A DNA stretch of 64,000 nt from Stutzerimonas stutzeri KOS6. GTDB lineage: Bacteria > Pseudomonadota > Gammaproteobacteria > Pseudomonadales > Pseudomonadaceae. The translations under genes were made by a program, and so were the position numbers. Location of the stretch: the NCBI RefSeq assembly GCF_000307775.2, contig NZ_KK020676.1, positions 1,524,576 to 1,588,575 of the forward strand. The letters are read 5' to 3'. Position 1 is the stretch's first letter; every line of letters starts with the position of its first letter. A model generated the notes under the pieces. That model ran no database searches. It was not told the DNA's origin and saw only the letters and a program-made list of their open reading frames with translations. Below are positions 1-10,965 of this stretch, piece by piece.

Positions 1-567
1 CGACGTGCTCTCGTGGCACATGTTGGAACTGTCCGGCAGGTTGTTGGTGCCGTACATCCGCGCCAGCAGGCCATACATGTATGCCGTCTCCAGTGCCGCG
101 CGGCCGGACATGTAGAACACCACCTGGTCGGGATCGGCCATGGCCCTGAGTTCGGCACCGATCTCGGCGAAAGCTTCGTCCCAGCTGACCGGCTGGTAGC
201 GGTCGCTGATCGCGTCATAGCGCAGCGGCTGGGTCAGCCGGCCCTGCTGCTCCAGGTCGAAGTCGCTCCAGTTGAGCAGTTCGCTGACGCTGTGCCTGGC
301 GAAGAACTCGGGGCCGCAGCGCAGCGAAGTGTTTTCCCAGGCGGTGGCCTTGGCGCCGTTCTCGCAGAACGACAGCGGCTTCGCCGGGTGCGGCTTGGCC
401 CAGGCGCAACTGACGCAGGCGAAGCCGTCGATGGGCTTGTTCTGCTTGAGCAGCAGTCCGATGCCGGCCGGCGAGACGCGTTCACGCAGCAGGATATTGG
501 CGACGGAGTAGGCCGACCCCCAGCCGCCGGCGGGTGCGCGGTAGGGCCTGAACTTGATCTGGGACAC
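1..567 (-). CDS. Molybdopterin oxidoreductase, FdhF/YdeP family (N-terminal part)
   Basis: The first 189 residues of a protein whose 3' part lies outside the window. It begins with GTG (565-567) behind a good AAGGAG ribosome site. The text resembles the FdhF/YdeP (formate-dehydrogenase alpha-like) family: a CxxC pair at residues 51/54 in GFACVSCAW, the GRAALETAYMYGLLARM stretch, and NNLPDSSNMCHES at the cut end, where the cofactor-binding domain begins. Members are cytoplasmic molybdenum enzymes, often of unknown substrate and usually around 750-780 residues. The call rests on motif recognition only; substrate is not inferable. Upstream neighbour (minus strand) is trmL, 90 bp away. Confidence 0.85.
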   Translation of the reverse strand, partial: MSQIKFRPYRAPAGGWGSAYSVANILLRERVSPAGIGLLLKQNKPIDGFACVSCAWAKPHPAKPLSFCENGAKATAWENTSLRCGPEFFARHSVSELLNWSDFDLEQQGRLTQPLRYDAISDRYQPVSWDEAFAEIGAELRAMADPDQVVFYMSGRAALETAYMYGLLARMYGTNNLPDSSNMCHESTS

Positions 568-657
568 GTCGTTTCTCCTTCTGCCAGGGGAGCTTGTCTG
601 TGTACGACGGGACCCGAGCCGGATCGTTCAGGGTGCTTTGTCACAAGGTTGTGCGGC

Positions 658-1140
658 TCACTCCATGGCGAAGCCGTGCTGGCGCCAGGCCTCGTACACC
701 GCGACGGCCACGGTGTTGGACAGGTTCAGGCTACGACTGTCGGGGCGCATCGGCAGACGCAGGCGCTGCTCGTTTGGTAGTGCATCGCGGATCTCCGGCG
801 GCAGGCCGCGGCTTTCCGGACCGAACAGCAGCGCATCGCCGCGGCGATAACGCACCTCGTGAAACGGCTGCGAGCCCTTGGTGGTGAAGGCGAACAGCCG
901 TGGGCCATCGGGATTCGTCTGGTCGATGCCGATCCGCTGCAGGCAGGCCGGCAGATCGGCGTGGCGCTCCAGCGTGGCGTATTCGTGGTAGTCCAGCCCG
1001 GCGCGGCGCAGGCGTTTGTCGTCCAGCTCGTAACCCAGGGGCTCGATCAGGTGCAGGTGGCACCCGGTGTTGGCGCAGAGCCTGATAATGTTGCCGGTAT
1101 TGGGCGGAATTTCCGGTTGGAACAGGATCACGTGAAACAT
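658..1140 (-). CDS. trmL: tRNA (cytidine(34)-2'-O)-methyltransferase TrmL
   Basis: 160 residues, the usual length for TrmL (YibK/CspR), a SPOUT-fold enzyme that 2'-O-methylates the wobble nucleotide of tRNA-Leu isoacceptors using SAM. It starts [18 protein letters not shown], the conserved N-terminus, so the ATG at 1138-1140 is preferred over longer upstream in-frame starts. The C-terminal trefoil-knot SAM site is visible as [11 protein letters not shown] and [19 protein letters not shown]. The next gene is divergent, with starts about 50 bp apart. Nothing unusual. Confidence 0.96.
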   Translation of the reverse strand: MFHVILFQPEIPPNTGNIIRLCANTGCHLHLIEPLGYELDDKRLRRAGLDYHEYATLERHADLPACLQRIGIDQTNPDGPRLFAFTTKGSQPFHEVRYRRGDALLFGPESRGLPPEIRDALPNEQRLRLPMRPDSRSLNLSNTVAVAVYEAWRQHGFAME

Positions 1141-1189
1141 GCGCAGCACCGAGGTTGAAGACCGGCGGCATTCTACCGAGAAGGACCCG

Positions 1190-1573
1190 ATGCGGCGCAT
1201 ACGCAGGACCTTTTTCGGTTCGCTGGTGCTGATCGGGCTGCTGGTCGGCCTGATGATCGGCCGGCTCACCGCACCCGGGCCGGTGCAGCTGGAAACCATC
1301 AAGGTACTGCCGCAGGGTTTGGCGCTGCGCTTCGATCGCGAACCAGAAGTATACGGTGAGCATCTCGAGGGCGCCGTCGCGCTACTGTTCCAGGCGCAAG
1401 GCGAGGCGCAGTCCGGTCAGTTGCAGATCGATGGGGTGCGCGTGGCCTGGCGGCTGCAGGACACCGAAAAAGGCCTGCTGCTGCATCTGGTCGCCGCCCG
1501 CCCATTGCGGGGCGAATGGGCCGGGCGGGCCGAAGCCGGCGGCTGGCGGTTTCAGGTGCGAGTCGCGCCGTAG
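1190..1573 (+). CDS. Small single-pass membrane protein of unknown function
   Basis: 127 residues beginning [10 protein letters not shown]; the ATG at 1190 follows GAGAAGGA, which decides this start over an in-frame ATG at 1139. A hydrophobic segment at about residues 8-28 ([17 protein letters not shown]) followed by RLTAPGPV suggests an N-terminal anchor with the remainder outside the cytoplasm. The rest is mixed alpha/beta-like without a motif I recognise. Pseudomonas genomes carry a hypothetical gene in this same position between trmL and ntrC, which supports it being real. The stop codon runs directly into a strong hairpin. Confidence 0.75.
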   Translation: MRRIRRTFFGSLVLIGLLVGLMIGRLTAPGPVQLETIKVLPQGLALRFDREPEVYGEHLEGAVALLFQAQGEAQSGQLQIDGVRVAWRLQDTEKGLLLHLVAARPLRGEWAGRAEAGGWRFQVRVAP

Positions 1574-1598
1574 CGTGGATGGCCGAAGCCATCCACGC
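1573..1598 (+). terminator. Strong hairpin at the stop codon, possible terminator or REP-like element
   Basis: Perfect 11-bp stem GCGTGGATGGC / GCCATCCACGC around a CGAA tetraloop, beginning at the last base of the TAG stop codon. No T-run follows, so intrinsic termination is uncertain; it may instead be an mRNA 3'-end stabiliser or a member of an extragenic palindromic family. Confidence 0.5.
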
Positions 1599-1742
1599 GG
1601 ATACGGTGCCGGATCATCACCAGGCATATCCATGGCCGCTGCGCGTGGAAAATCGCTTTGCGGGTTTTCACCCTGCGATTCAACCAGCCTCCGGCGGCTC
1701 CGCTTGCACAAAGCGTGCAGCGCACCACACGGGAGCATGGAC

Positions 1743-3175
<1,433 letters not shown>

Positions 3176-3179
<4 letters not shown>

Positions 3180-4258
3180 GCTGATATGGCTCCTTGTTCC
3201 AGCGGGAGGAAAATCGAGAAGACGGTGTGCCCGGGGTGGCTCTCGCACTCGATCAGGCCCTGGTGCTGACTGATGATGTTCTGGGTGATGGCAAGGCCCA
3301 GCCCGGTTCCGTCCGGGCGGCCACTGACCATGGGATAGAAGAGCGTGTTCTGCAATTCGGCCGGAATGCCCGGGCCGTTGTCGATGATCTCGATACGCGC
3401 CACCAGGCGATGGCGAATATGGCCGATGGTGAACTGGCGCAAGGTGCGGGTGCGCAGGGTCAGGCGGCCGAGCCCCAGTTCGTTCTGCCCGGCGAGCGCC
3501 TGCATGGCGTTGCGCATGATGTTGAGCACGGCCTGGATCATCTGCTCGCGATCCATCAGCACTTCGGGAATGCTCGGGTCATAATCGCGCACCAAAATGA
3601 TGCTTCCCTGGCACTCCGCTTCGATCAGGCTGGCGACATGTTCGAGTACTTCGTGAATATTGGTCATCGCCAGCGACGGCAGCTTGTTCGAACCGAGCAT
3701 GCGGTCGACCAGATTGCGCAGCCGGTCGGCCTCTTCGATGATGACTTCGGTGTAGTCCTTCAGATGCTCTTCGGGCAGCTCGCGAGCCAGCAGCTGCGCC
3801 GCGCCGCGAATCCCGCCCAGCGGGTTCTTGATTTCATGAGCCAGGCCGCGAACCAGCATCTTGGTGGTTTCCTGCTTGGACAGCTGGGCCTCTTCCTTGG
3901 TGATGCGCAGCAGGCGGTCGCGCGGCAGCACTTCCAGCAGCAGCATGGTTTCCTGGCGTGTCAGTACCGGGGTCACGGCGTAGTCCACGGTCAGCGACTG
4001 ACCGGTGGCAGAGGTCAGGGTGGCTTCGCGCTTGGTGAACGGATGGGCTTCTTCCACAGCCTGGCGCAGCGCGGCGAGGGCCTCGGATGATTCGGTGAAC
4101 AGCTCGCTGATGAATTGCCCGTGGCTGCGCTGGCCGCTGACGGCGAGCAGCATTTCGGCGGCCGGATTCATGTATTCCAGGCGCAGGCGCGAGTTGAGCA
4201 ACAGCGTCGCGGTGGTCAGATTCTCGATCAGCAGGCGTTGCAGGGCTTCGTTGATCAT
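3176..4258 (-). CDS. ntrB: Nitrogen regulation sensor kinase/phosphatase NtrB
   Basis: 360 residues, cytoplasmic, no membrane segment. PAS domain at about 8-110, H-box with His141 in GLAHEIKNPLGG, then N (MRNAMQAL), G1 (IIDNGPGIP) and G2 (GRPDGTGLGLAI) boxes. NtrB phosphorylates or dephosphorylates NtrC according to PII state. Its stop overlaps the ntrC start by 4 bp, so the two are translationally coupled. Upstream lie a sigma-54-like promoter and an NtrC-type site (separate entries), suggesting ntrBC has its own nitrogen-responsive promoter apart from any read-through from glnA. Confidence 0.98.
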
Positions 4259-4291
4259 GGCTGGTCTGCGTCCGGATGTTCAGGCAGGAAA

Positions 4292-4308
4292 TGCAAGAAC
4301 CAAACCAA
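4292..4308 (-). promoter_or_regulatory. Sigma-54-like promoter in front of ntrB
   Basis: On the minus strand this reads TTGGTTTGGTTCTTGCA: GG, ten bases, GC, with TTGCA at the -12 side perfect and TGG at the -24 side, but GGCAC degraded to GGTTT. It lies about 35-50 bp upstream of the ntrB ATG. Confidence 0.5.
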
Positions 4309-4403
4309 GGCGCGCCAAAGCGGCGCGGATTGGCCAAGTGCTGCGCAGTGGCTGCCTGCCCGATGACCCATATTGGTGACTGACGGTTTGAGCGATGTAA
4401 AGA

Positions 4404-4420
4404 CGCACCAAATGTGTGCG
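4404..4420 (-). promoter_or_regulatory. NtrC-type binding site upstream of ntrBC
   Basis: CGCACCAAATGTGTGCG contains GCAC, seven bases, GTGC: a perfect match to the half-sites and spacing of the enterobacterial glnA NtrC sites. It lies about 110 bp upstream of the sigma-54-like element, an ordinary enhancer distance. Confidence 0.6.
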
Positions 4421-4428
4421 CCTTGTGA

Positions 4429-5055
4429 TCATAGAAAGGGCACGAAGGGAATGTCGCGTTTTTCCACTGGCTTGTCTTTCAGTGGGCATTCCGGGCGGAC
4501 GCCGTAGTCGGTCTTGCGGCATGGCCTGACCATACGTTGCTGGGCCAGGGATGTGCGGATCAGATGGAAGGTCCGGCGTGCGCTGCGTTGCAGTTCGTGC
4601 CCCTGCTCGTCCAGCACGGCTACCGCCAGCTGATGGCTGCCCCGGTCGACATTGCTCAACTCGAACGTGGCCTGCCCGCCCGGTGCGCCGAAGGGCTGCC
4701 CGTCGAGCAGCACCTGGTAGGCATGTCCGGCGTGCAGTTCGGGCTCCGCTTGCACGGTGACGCTGAGCGTGCCGGCGTTGTTGCGAATCGTCTCGTCGTC
4801 GGCAGGGCTGAGGATGTGCAAGTGATAGTCGATGACGGCAACCGTCACCGGTGGCTCGGTGATGGCGGCGGGCGGCGCTGTGGGTGCCGGCATGCTGTTC
4901 GCGGGCTTCAGCCTTACTTCTTCAGCCGCCTGGCCGGCCGGGCGGTCGGTGAAGACCCGGTTGCCCTCGGCGTCTACATAGGAGTAGATGCCGGCGAGGG
5001 CGGGCCAGGTAGCCATCAGCAGCAGGCTGGCGGCTAACTGCCGGAGCTGGCTCAA
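4429..5055 (-). CDS. DUF4124 domain-containing exported protein
   Basis: 208 residues. Signal peptide (residues 1-21, LAASLLLMATWPALAG) followed by the DUF4124 signature GIYSYVDAEGNRVFTDRP; the middle (about 75-165) resembles a beta-sandwich and matches its downstream paralogue at 5052-5597 (ISPADDETIRNNAGTLSV versus VSGIPDEQALRANNGTFVV). The start appears to be TTG at 5053-5055, overlapping the stop of the preceding gene (TTGA) with no visible Shine-Dalgarno, so coupled translation is likely; the next in-frame ATG would delete much of the signal peptide. Function unknown; predicted periplasmic. In Pseudomonas such proteins sit between glnA and ntrBC. Confidence 0.85.
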   Translation of the reverse strand: MSQLRQLAASLLLMATWPALAGIYSYVDAEGNRVFTDRPAGQAAEEVRLKPANSMPAPTAPPAAITEPPVTVAVIDYHLHILSPADDETIRNNAGTLSVTVQAEPELHAGHAYQVLLDGQPFGAPGGQATFELSNVDRGSHQLAVAVLDEQGHELQRSARRTFHLIRTSLAQQRMVRPCRKTDYGVRPECPLKDKPVEKRDIPFVPFL

Positions 5056-5597
5056 GGTGCAGGTCTCGGTGGCGGTGGCCGCAATGCCGGGCTCGAGGTA
5101 TTGACCCGCTGCACGGTGAACAACTGCGGCTCGCTGCGCTGGATAACGCGTTCTCCGCGAAGGACTTCGATCTGCAGGCGATGCTCGCCGCGATCGACAT
5201 TGTTCAGTTGCAGGGAGGTAGTGCTGCCGGGGGCGGCCTGGGGGATGCCGTCGAGCAGAAAGCGCAGGGTATGACCACGCTGCAATGCCGGTTCCAGCAG
5301 GGCGCTGACGACGAAGGTGCCATTGTTGGCACGCAGCGCTTGCTCGTCCGGAATGCCGCTCACCTGCAGTGTCCGGTAGGGCGCTTGCTGCGCCTGCCGC
5401 TCCGGCAATGGCGGTGGTGGCTCGGGGGTGCGAATGTTCACGGTGTTGGCCGGTGGCAGGTCGATCGTGTCGGCCTTTACGCCTTCCGGTGGCTGGTTGG
5501 TGAACACCGTGTTGCCTTGTCCGTCGATGTACTTGTAGATCTCGGCGAAGGCCGGGACGCTGAAGATCAACAGCAGGCTGAGCAGTGCGCTACGCAT
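5052..5597 (-). CDS. DUF4124 domain-containing exported protein
   Basis: 181 residues starting MRSALLSLLLIFSVPAFAEIY, a signal peptide with an AFA cleavage motif, followed at once by the DUF4124 motif IYKYIDGQGNTVFTNQPPEG. The ATG at 5595-5597 is preferred because it starts the signal peptide; a longer reading exists but would bury it. First gene of a two-gene operon with the paralogue downstream (4-bp overlap). The pair probably arose by tandem duplication. DUF4124 is common on periplasmic and cell-wall proteins; no enzymatic residues are recognised. Confidence 0.88.
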   Translation of the reverse strand: MRSALLSLLLIFSVPAFAEIYKYIDGQGNTVFTNQPPEGVKADTIDLPPANTVNIRTPEPPPPLPERQAQQAPYRTLQVSGIPDEQALRANNGTFVVSALLEPALQRGHTLRFLLDGIPQAAPGSTTSLQLNNVDRGEHRLQIEVLRGERVIQRSEPQLFTVQRVNTSSPALRPPPPRPAP

Positions 5598-5720
5598 GGG
5601 AGACTCCGCGGAGTTGGACTGCCGAAGCCTTGCACTGCGTCGACTCGCAGGCAAGTGCGATCGGTGGGATTTGCGAGGCGTGACAAGCTGCACGAATCGC
5701 CGCCGGACTGCAGAAACGAA

Positions 5721-5750
5721 GAAGGCCACCCGAGGGTGGCCTTCCTTTCA
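5721..5750 (-). terminator. Rho-independent terminator of glnA
   Basis: Ten-bp stem AAGGCCACCC / GGGTGGCCTT with a 2-base loop, 12 bp after the glnA stop. On the minus strand it is followed by CTTCGTTTCTG, a moderate U-rich tail. Confidence 0.85.
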
Positions 5751-5761
5751 CGTGAGCTGGA

Positions 5762-7168
5762 TCAGACGCTGTAGTACAGGTCGTATTCCAGCGGGTGCAC
5801 GAAGGTGCGCACCTTGATCTCTTCCTCGGACTTCAGCTCGATGTAGGCATCGATGAACTCGTCGGAGAACACGCCGCCCTTGGTCAGGAACGCGCGGCCC
5901 TTGTCCAGCTCTTCCAGGGCTTCCTTCAGGCTGCCGCAAACCTGCGGGATCAGCTTGCCTTCTTCCGGCGGCAGATCGTAGAGGTTCTTGTCGGCGGCAT
6001 CGCCAGGGTGGATCTTGTTCTGGATGCCGTCCAGGCCAGCCATCAGCAGTGCAGCGAAGCACAGGTACGGGTTGGCAGCCGGGTCCGGGAAGCGCGCTTC
6101 GATACGGCGGGCTTTCGGGCTCGACACATACGGGATACGGATCGAGGCGGAACGGTTGCGAGCCGAGTAGGCCAGCATGACCGGCGCTTCGAAGCCCGGG
6201 ACCAGACGCTTGTAGGAGTTGGTCGACGGGTTGGTGAAGCCGTTCAGTGCCTTGCCGTGCTTGATGATGCCGCCGATGAAGTACAGGGCGGTCTCGGACA
6301 GGCCGGCATAGCCTTCGCCAGCGAAGGTGTTCTTGCCATCCTTGGAGATGGACATGTGTACGTGCATACCCGAACCGTTGTCGCCATACAGCGGCTTCGG
6401 CATGAAGGTCGCGGTCTTGCCATAGGCGTCGGCGACGTTGTGTACGCAGTACTTCAGGGTCTGAACTTCGTCAGCCTTGGCGACCAGGGTGTTGAACTTC
6501 ACACCGATCTCGTTCTGACCGGCGGTGGCCACTTCGTGGTGGTGCACTTCGACGACCAGGCCCATCTCTTCCATGGCGTTGCACATGGCAGTACGGATTT
6601 CGTGGTCGTGGTCGCACGGCGGAACCGGGAAGTAACCGCCCTTGACGGCCGGGCGGTGGCCCTTGTTGCCGCCTTCGACGTCGCCGTCGGTCATCCAGGA
6701 GCCTTGCTCGGAGTAGATCTTGAACATCGAGCCGGAAATGTCGGACTTGAACTTCACTTCGTCGAAGATGAAGAACTCCGGCTCCGGGCCTACGAATACG
6801 GTGTCACCGATGCCGGTGCCTTTGAGGAACTCTTCGGCGCGCTTGGCGATGGAGCGCGGGTCGCGGTCGTAGCCCTGCATGGTGCTCGGCTCGACGATGT
6901 CGCAGACCAGGATCAGGGTCGGCTCTTCGGTGAACGGGTCGAGAGCGGCGGTATCGTCGACCGGCATCAGGATCATGTCGGAGGCTTCGATGCCTTTCCA
7001 GCCATGGATGGAGGAGCCGTCGAACATCTTGCCGTGCTCGAAGAAGTCTTCATCCTGGGCGTCACGAGCCGGAACGGTGACGTGGTGCTGCTTGCCTTTG
7101 GTATCGGTGAAGCGCAGATCAATCCACTTCACATCGTAATCTTTGATCAGTTGAAGCGACTTCGACAT
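5762..7168 (-). CDS. glnA: Glutamine synthetase type I
   Basis: 468 residues, the length of GSI-beta enzymes. Makes glutamine from glutamate, ammonia and ATP in the cytoplasm as a dodecamer; the main ammonium-assimilation step. Visible: beta-Grasp N-domain with [10 protein letters not shown], catalytic [21 protein letters not shown] (ammonium/glutamate site), the ATP-site region, and the adenylylation tyrosine in NLYDLPPEE, so activity should be controlled by GlnE. The start [17 protein letters not shown] is the family N-terminus; an upstream in-frame ATG is rejected. Transcription is predicted from the sigma-54 promoter at 7265-7279 with two NtrC sites behind it. Confidence 0.99.
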   Translation of the reverse strand: MSKSLQLIKDYDVKWIDLRFTDTKGKQHHVTVPARDAQDEDFFEHGKMFDGSSIHGWKGIEASDMILMPVDDTAALDPFTEEPTLILVCDIVEPSTMQGYDRDPRSIAKRAEEFLKGTGIGDTVFVGPEPEFFIFDEVKFKSDISGSMFKIYSEQGSWMTDGDVEGGNKGHRPAVKGGYFPVPPCDHDHEIRTAMCNAMEEMGLVVEVHHHEVATAGQNEIGVKFNTLVAKADEVQTLKYCVHNVADAYGKTATFMPKPLYGDNGSGMHVHMSISKDGKNTFAGEGYAGLSETALYFIGGIIKHGKALNGFTNPSTNSYKRLVPGFEAPVMLAYSARNRSASIRIPYVSSPKARRIEARFPDPAANPYLCFAALLMAGLDGIQNKIHPGDAADKNLYDLPPEEGKLIPQVCGSLKEALEELDKGRAFLTKGGVFSDEFIDAYIELKSEEEIKVRTFVHPLEYDLYYSV

Positions 7169-7264
7169 GGTGTTCTCCAAGTGGTGGAAGCGTGACAGTG
7201 AGCTTCCGAATCAGGGTGAAGCCGGGCGGCGATGTTCCGCCAAGGCGACCTGCCTCACAAGGGA

Positions 7265-7279
7265 GCAAATTGCATGCCA
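7265..7279 (-). promoter_or_regulatory. Sigma-54 promoter of glnA
   Basis: Minus-strand TGGCATGCAATTTGC fits TGGCAC-N5-TTGC with one mismatch and the invariant GG-N10-GC. The -12 GC is about 98 bp upstream of the glnA ATG, leaving a leader of roughly 85 nt. Confidence 0.85.
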
Positions 7280-7363
7280 GTGCTCTTTCTTGGAACTACA
7301 GGCCCGTATCAGCGGTGCTGCGGCAATTCTCCGCGTCACAGCTTAGCAATAGCCGGATATTGG

Positions 7364-7380
7364 TGCTCGAAAATGGTGCG
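7364..7380 (-). promoter_or_regulatory. NtrC-type site (promoter-proximal) of glnA
   Basis: TGCTCGAAAATGGTGCG: GCTC, seven bases, GTGC; one half-site is perfect. Centre (7372) is about 100 bp upstream of the -12 element. Confidence 0.65.
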
Positions 7381-7394
7381 ATATGTTGTTTGTG

Positions 7395-7411
7395 CGCATT
7401 GTTTTGGTGCG
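7395..7411 (-). promoter_or_regulatory. NtrC-type site (promoter-distal) of glnA
   Basis: CGCATTGTTTTGGTGCG: GCAT, seven bases, GTGC. Its centre is 31 bp (three helical turns) from the proximal site, the same-face arrangement seen in the tandem enhancer of enteric glnA. Confidence 0.65.
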
Positions 7412-7457
7412 TTTAGCCGCTTTTGAAGAAAGCGATTAAATGTTGAGCAGTTTCCGC

Positions 7458-7463
7458 TATACT
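7458..7463 (+). promoter_or_regulatory. Probable -10 box of thiI
   Basis: TATACT, 5/6 to the sigma-70 consensus, ending 44 bp before the thiI ATG. No good -35 is present at 17 bp (ATTAAA). The 339-bp glnA-thiI gap holds this element and the glnA control region and nothing else I can identify. Confidence 0.45.
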
Positions 7464-7507
7464 CCGCGCCCCTCTTTTCCTGCCACGTCGGCACCCGCGC
7501 TGTTTCC

Positions 7508-8962
7508 ATGAAGCTGATCGTCAAGGTTTTCCCCGAAATCACCATCAAGAGCCCACCGGTGCGCAAGGGCTTCATTCGCCAGTTGGCGAAGAACATCCGC
7601 ACCGTGTTGCGCGAGCTCGATCCCGGCCTGCGGGTCGAGGGCGTGTGGGACAACATCGAGGTGGAAACCGCGCTCAGCGAGCCGAAGCTGCTGCGCGAGA
7701 TGATCGAGCGCCTGCGCTGCACACCCGGTATCGCCCATTGCCTGGAGGTCCATGAATACCCGCTGGGCGATCTCGATGACATCGTTGCCAAGTGCAAGGC
7801 GCACTACGCCGAGCGTCTGCCGGGCAGGATCTTCGCGGTGCGCTGCAAGCGTGCCGGCAAGCATCCGTTCAGCTCCATGGACGTCGAGCGGCATGTCGGC
7901 AGCCAGTTGCGCCAGCAATGCGGCGCGGCCGGTATCTCGCTGAAGGCGCCGGAAGTCGAGGTGCGCATGGAGATTCGCGATCAGCGTCTGTTCGTCGTGC
8001 ACGAGCAGCACAATGGTATCGGAGGCTATCCGCTGGGTGCGCTGGAGCAGACCCTGGTGTTGATGTCCGGTGGCTTCGATTCCACCGTCGCCGCCTACCA
8101 GATGATGCGGCGCGGGCTGATGACGCATTTCTGCTTCTTCAACCTCGGCGGCCGTGCCCATGAGCTGGGGGTGATGGAAGTCGCCCACTATCTATGGAAG
8201 AAGTACGGCAGCTCGCACCGCGTGCTGTTCATCAGCGTCCCGTTCGAGGAAGTGGTCGGCGAGATCCTGCAGAAGGTCGACAACAGCCAGATGGGCGTGG
8301 TCCTCAAGCGCATGATGCTACGTGTCTCGACGCAGATTGCCGAACGCCTGCATATCGACGCGCTGGTCACCGGCGAGGCGATCTCGCAGGTCTCCAGCCA
8401 GACTCTGCCGAACCTCTCGGTGATCGATTCGGCCACCGACATGCTGGTGCTGCGCCCGCTGATCGCCAGCCACAAGCAGGACATCATCGACACTGCCTTC
8501 GAGATCGGCACCGCCGAGTTCGCCAAGAACATGCCCGAGTACTGCGGCGTGATCTCGGTGAACCCGACCACCAAGGCCAAGCGCTACCGCATCGAGCACG
8601 AAGAAAAGCAGTTCGACATGGCTATTCTCGAGCGGGCGCTGGCCAGTGCCCGCCAGGTCGCCATCGATCGCGTGATCGATGAACTGGGCCAGGATTTGCA
8701 AGTGGAAGAGGTCGCCGAGCCAAGTGTGGGCCAGGTGATCCTCGACATTCGTCACCCCGACGCCGTCGACGACGAACCGCTCGAACTGGCTGGCATCGAA
8801 GTGCAGGCGCTGCCGTTCTACGCGCTGAACAACCGATTCAAGGAGCTGGATGAAAATCGCCAGTACCTGCTGTATTGCGACAAAGGTGTCATGAGCCGCC
8901 TGCATGCTCACCATCTGCTGAGCGAGGGGCATGTCAATGTACGCGTCTATCGTCCGGCCTGA
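7508..8962 (+). CDS. thiI: tRNA 4-thiouridine synthase / thiazole sulfurtransferase ThiI
   Basis: 484 residues, the long form of ThiI. Order: N-terminal ferredoxin-like/THUMP RNA-binding region (1-165), PP-loop ATP pyrophosphatase domain with [15 protein letters not shown] (about 180-195), and a C-terminal rhodanese domain with the persulfide cysteine in [11 protein letters not shown] further conserved cysteine lies in [12 protein letters not shown]. It adenylates U8 of tRNA and inserts sulfur relayed from IscS; the rhodanese domain also serves thiamine thiazole synthesis. The start [20 protein letters not shown] is canonical. Divergent from glnA. Confidence 0.97.
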   Translation: MKLIVKVFPEITIKSPPVRKGFIRQLAKNIRTVLRELDPGLRVEGVWDNIEVETALSEPKLLREMIERLRCTPGIAHCLEVHEYPLGDLDDIVAKCKAHYAERLPGRIFAVRCKRAGKHPFSSMDVERHVGSQLRQQCGAAGISLKAPEVEVRMEIRDQRLFVVHEQHNGIGGYPLGALEQTLVLMSGGFDSTVAAYQMMRRGLMTHFCFFNLGGRAHELGVMEVAHYLWKKYGSSHRVLFISVPFEEVVGEILQKVDNSQMGVVLKRMMLRVSTQIAERLHIDALVTGEAISQVSSQTLPNLSVIDSATDMLVLRPLIASHKQDIIDTAFEIGTAEFAKNMPEYCGVISVNPTTKAKRYRIEHEEKQFDMAILERALASARQVAIDRVIDELGQDLQVEEVAEPSVGQVILDIRHPDAVDDEPLELAGIEVQALPFYALNNRFKELDENRQYLLYCDKGVMSRLHAHHLLSEGHVNVRVYRPA

Positions 8963-9080
8963 CTCATCGGTGAAACAGCCGGGGTTGCTTGGCGGCAGCA
9001 TCCGCCACCGCCCTCCCGACCGGCATTGATCGCAAGGCCATGCCATTACAACCTCGGACAGCCTGACGCCGTCCGGACTA

Positions 9081-9110
9081 CTTCAAGCTTCCAGCCTCAG
9101 CTCGAAGCTC
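9081..9110. repeat. Extragenic AGCTTCAAG/CCAGCCT-type repeat
   Basis: CTTCAAGCT at one end and AGCTCGAAG at the other form an 8-of-9 inverted repeat around TCCAGCCTC. Related words recur in the intergenic stretches at 43229-43354 and 54691-54741. Confidence 0.35.
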
Positions 9111-9129
9111 TCTAAAGAGAAACGAATCA

Positions 9130-10950
9130 GTGATCGAGAATCTACGCAACATCGCCATCATCGCCCACGTCGACCATGGCAAGACCACCCTCGTCGACAA
9201 GCTGCTGCGCCTGTCCGGCACCCTTGACCGCAAGGAGCTGGAAAACGAGCGCGTGATGGACTCCAACGACCAGGAAAAGGAACGCGGCATTACCATCCTG
9301 GCCAAGAACACCGCGCTGAAGTGGAACGGCTACAACATCAATATCGTCGACACCCCCGGCCACGCCGACTTCGGCGGTGAAGTCGAGCGCGTGATGAGCA
9401 TGGTCGACTCCGTACTGCTGGTGGTCGACGCCCAGGACGGCCCGATGCCGCAGACCCGCTTCGTGACCCAGAAGGCGTTCAAGGCCGGCCTGCGTCCGAT
9501 CGTCGTGGTCAACAAGATCGACCGTCCGGGCGCGCGTCCTGACTGGGTCATCGACCAGATGTTCGACCTGTTCGACAACCTCGGCGCCACTGACGAGCAG
9601 CTGGACTTCCCGATCGTCTACGCCAGTGCCCTGAACGGCATCGCCGGCATGGATCACGAGAAGATGGACGACAACATGGACGCCCTGTTCCAGGCCATCA
9701 TCGACCACGTTCCGGCACCCAAGGTCGACCTCGACGGTCCGTTCCAGATGCAGATCTCGCAGCTGGACTACAACAGCTTCCTCGGCGTGATCGGCATCGG
9801 CCGCATCGCCCGCGGCACCGTCAAGGCCAACAGCCCGGTCACCGCCATCGGCGCCGACGGCAAGAAGCGCAACGGCCGTATCCTCAAGATCATGGGTCAC
9901 TCCGGTCTGCAGCGCGTCGAAGTGCAGGAAGCCGAAGCCGGCGACATCGTCTGCGTATCCGGCATGGACGAGCTGTACATCTCCGACACCCTGTGCGACC
10001 AGAACGCCGTCGAGGCCCTGCCGCCGCTGACCGTCGACCAGCCGACTGTGAGCATGACCTTCCAGGTCAACGACTCGCCGTTCGCCGGCAAGGAAGGCAA
10101 GTTCGTCACCAGCCGCAACATCAAGGACCGCCTGGAAAAGGAACTGCTGCACAACGTGGCCCTGCGCGTCGAGCCGGGCGACAGCCCCGAGAAGTTCAAG
10201 GTATCCGGTCGTGGCGAGCTGCACCTGTCGGTGCTGATCGAAACCATGCGTCGTGAAGGCTTCGAGCTGGCCGTAGGCCGCCCGGAAGTGGTGATCATCG
10301 AGAATGAGGCCGGCGAGAAGCAGGAGCCGTACGAGAACGTCACCATCGACATCGAAGAGCAGCACCAGGGCCCGGTGATGGAGCAGATGGGTCTGCGCAA
10401 GGGCGACCTGAGCAACATGGTCCCGGATGGCAAGGGCCGTGTGCGCCTGGAATACACCATCCCGGCGCGTGGCCTGATCGGCTTCCGTAACAACTTCCTG
10501 ACCCTGACCTCGGGCTCGGGCATCCTGACCTCGACCTTCAGCCACTACGGCCCGATCAAGGCCGGCGAAGTGACCAACCGCCAGAACGGCGTGCTGGTCT
10601 CGATGGCCACCGGTACCGCGCTGACCTACTCGCTGGAAACCCTGCAGGCACGCGGCAAGCTGTTCCTGGCGCCGGGCGACGAGATCTACGAAGGCCAGCT
10701 GTGCGGCATCAACAGCCGTGACAACGACCTGGTGCTCAACCCCACCAAGGGCAAGAAGCTCGACAACATGCGCGCTTCCGGCAAGGACGAAGTCATCGCC
10801 CTGGTTCCGCCGATCAAGTTCACCCTCGAGCAGGCGCTGGAATTCATCGCCGACGACGAGCTGGTGGAAGTGACGCCGAAGTCGATCCGCCTGCGCAAGA
10901 AGTACCTCAACGAGAACGACCGCAAGCGCTTCGAGCGCAGCAAGGTCTAA
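9130..10950 (+). CDS. typA: Translational GTPase TypA/BipA
   Basis: 606 residues, normal for TypA. GTG start at 9130 within the family N-terminus ([20 protein letters not shown]). G1 [10 protein letters not shown]2 [10 protein letters not shown]3 [14 protein letters not shown] and G4 [10 protein letters not shown] are intact, followed by EF-G-like domains II, III and V and the TypA-specific C-terminal domain. A ribosome-binding GTPase linked to 50S assembly, stress and low-temperature growth. The gene ends in a strong terminator. A short degenerate copy of its 3' end occurs at 14138-14180. Confidence 0.98.
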   Translation: MIENLRNIAIIAHVDHGKTTLVDKLLRLSGTLDRKELENERVMDSNDQEKERGITILAKNTALKWNGYNINIVDTPGHADFGGEVERVMSMVDSVLLVVDAQDGPMPQTRFVTQKAFKAGLRPIVVVNKIDRPGARPDWVIDQMFDLFDNLGATDEQLDFPIVYASALNGIAGMDHEKMDDNMDALFQAIIDHVPAPKVDLDGPFQMQISQLDYNSFLGVIGIGRIARGTVKANSPVTAIGADGKKRNGRILKIMGHSGLQRVEVQEAEAGDIVCVSGMDELYISDTLCDQNAVEALPPLTVDQPTVSMTFQVNDSPFAGKEGKFVTSRNIKDRLEKELLHNVALRVEPGDSPEKFKVSGRGELHLSVLIETMRREGFELAVGRPEVVIIENEAGEKQEPYENVTIDIEEQHQGPVMEQMGLRKGDLSNMVPDGKGRVRLEYTIPARGLIGFRNNFLTLTSGSGILTSTFSHYGPIKAGEVTNRQNGVLVSMATGTALTYSLETLQARGKLFLAPGDEIYEGQLCGINSRDNDLVLNPTKGKKLDNMRASGKDEVIALVPPIKFTLEQALEFIADDELVEVTPKSIRLRKKYLNENDRKRFERSKV

Positions 10951-10965
10951 AAAGAGCTGCAAGAG

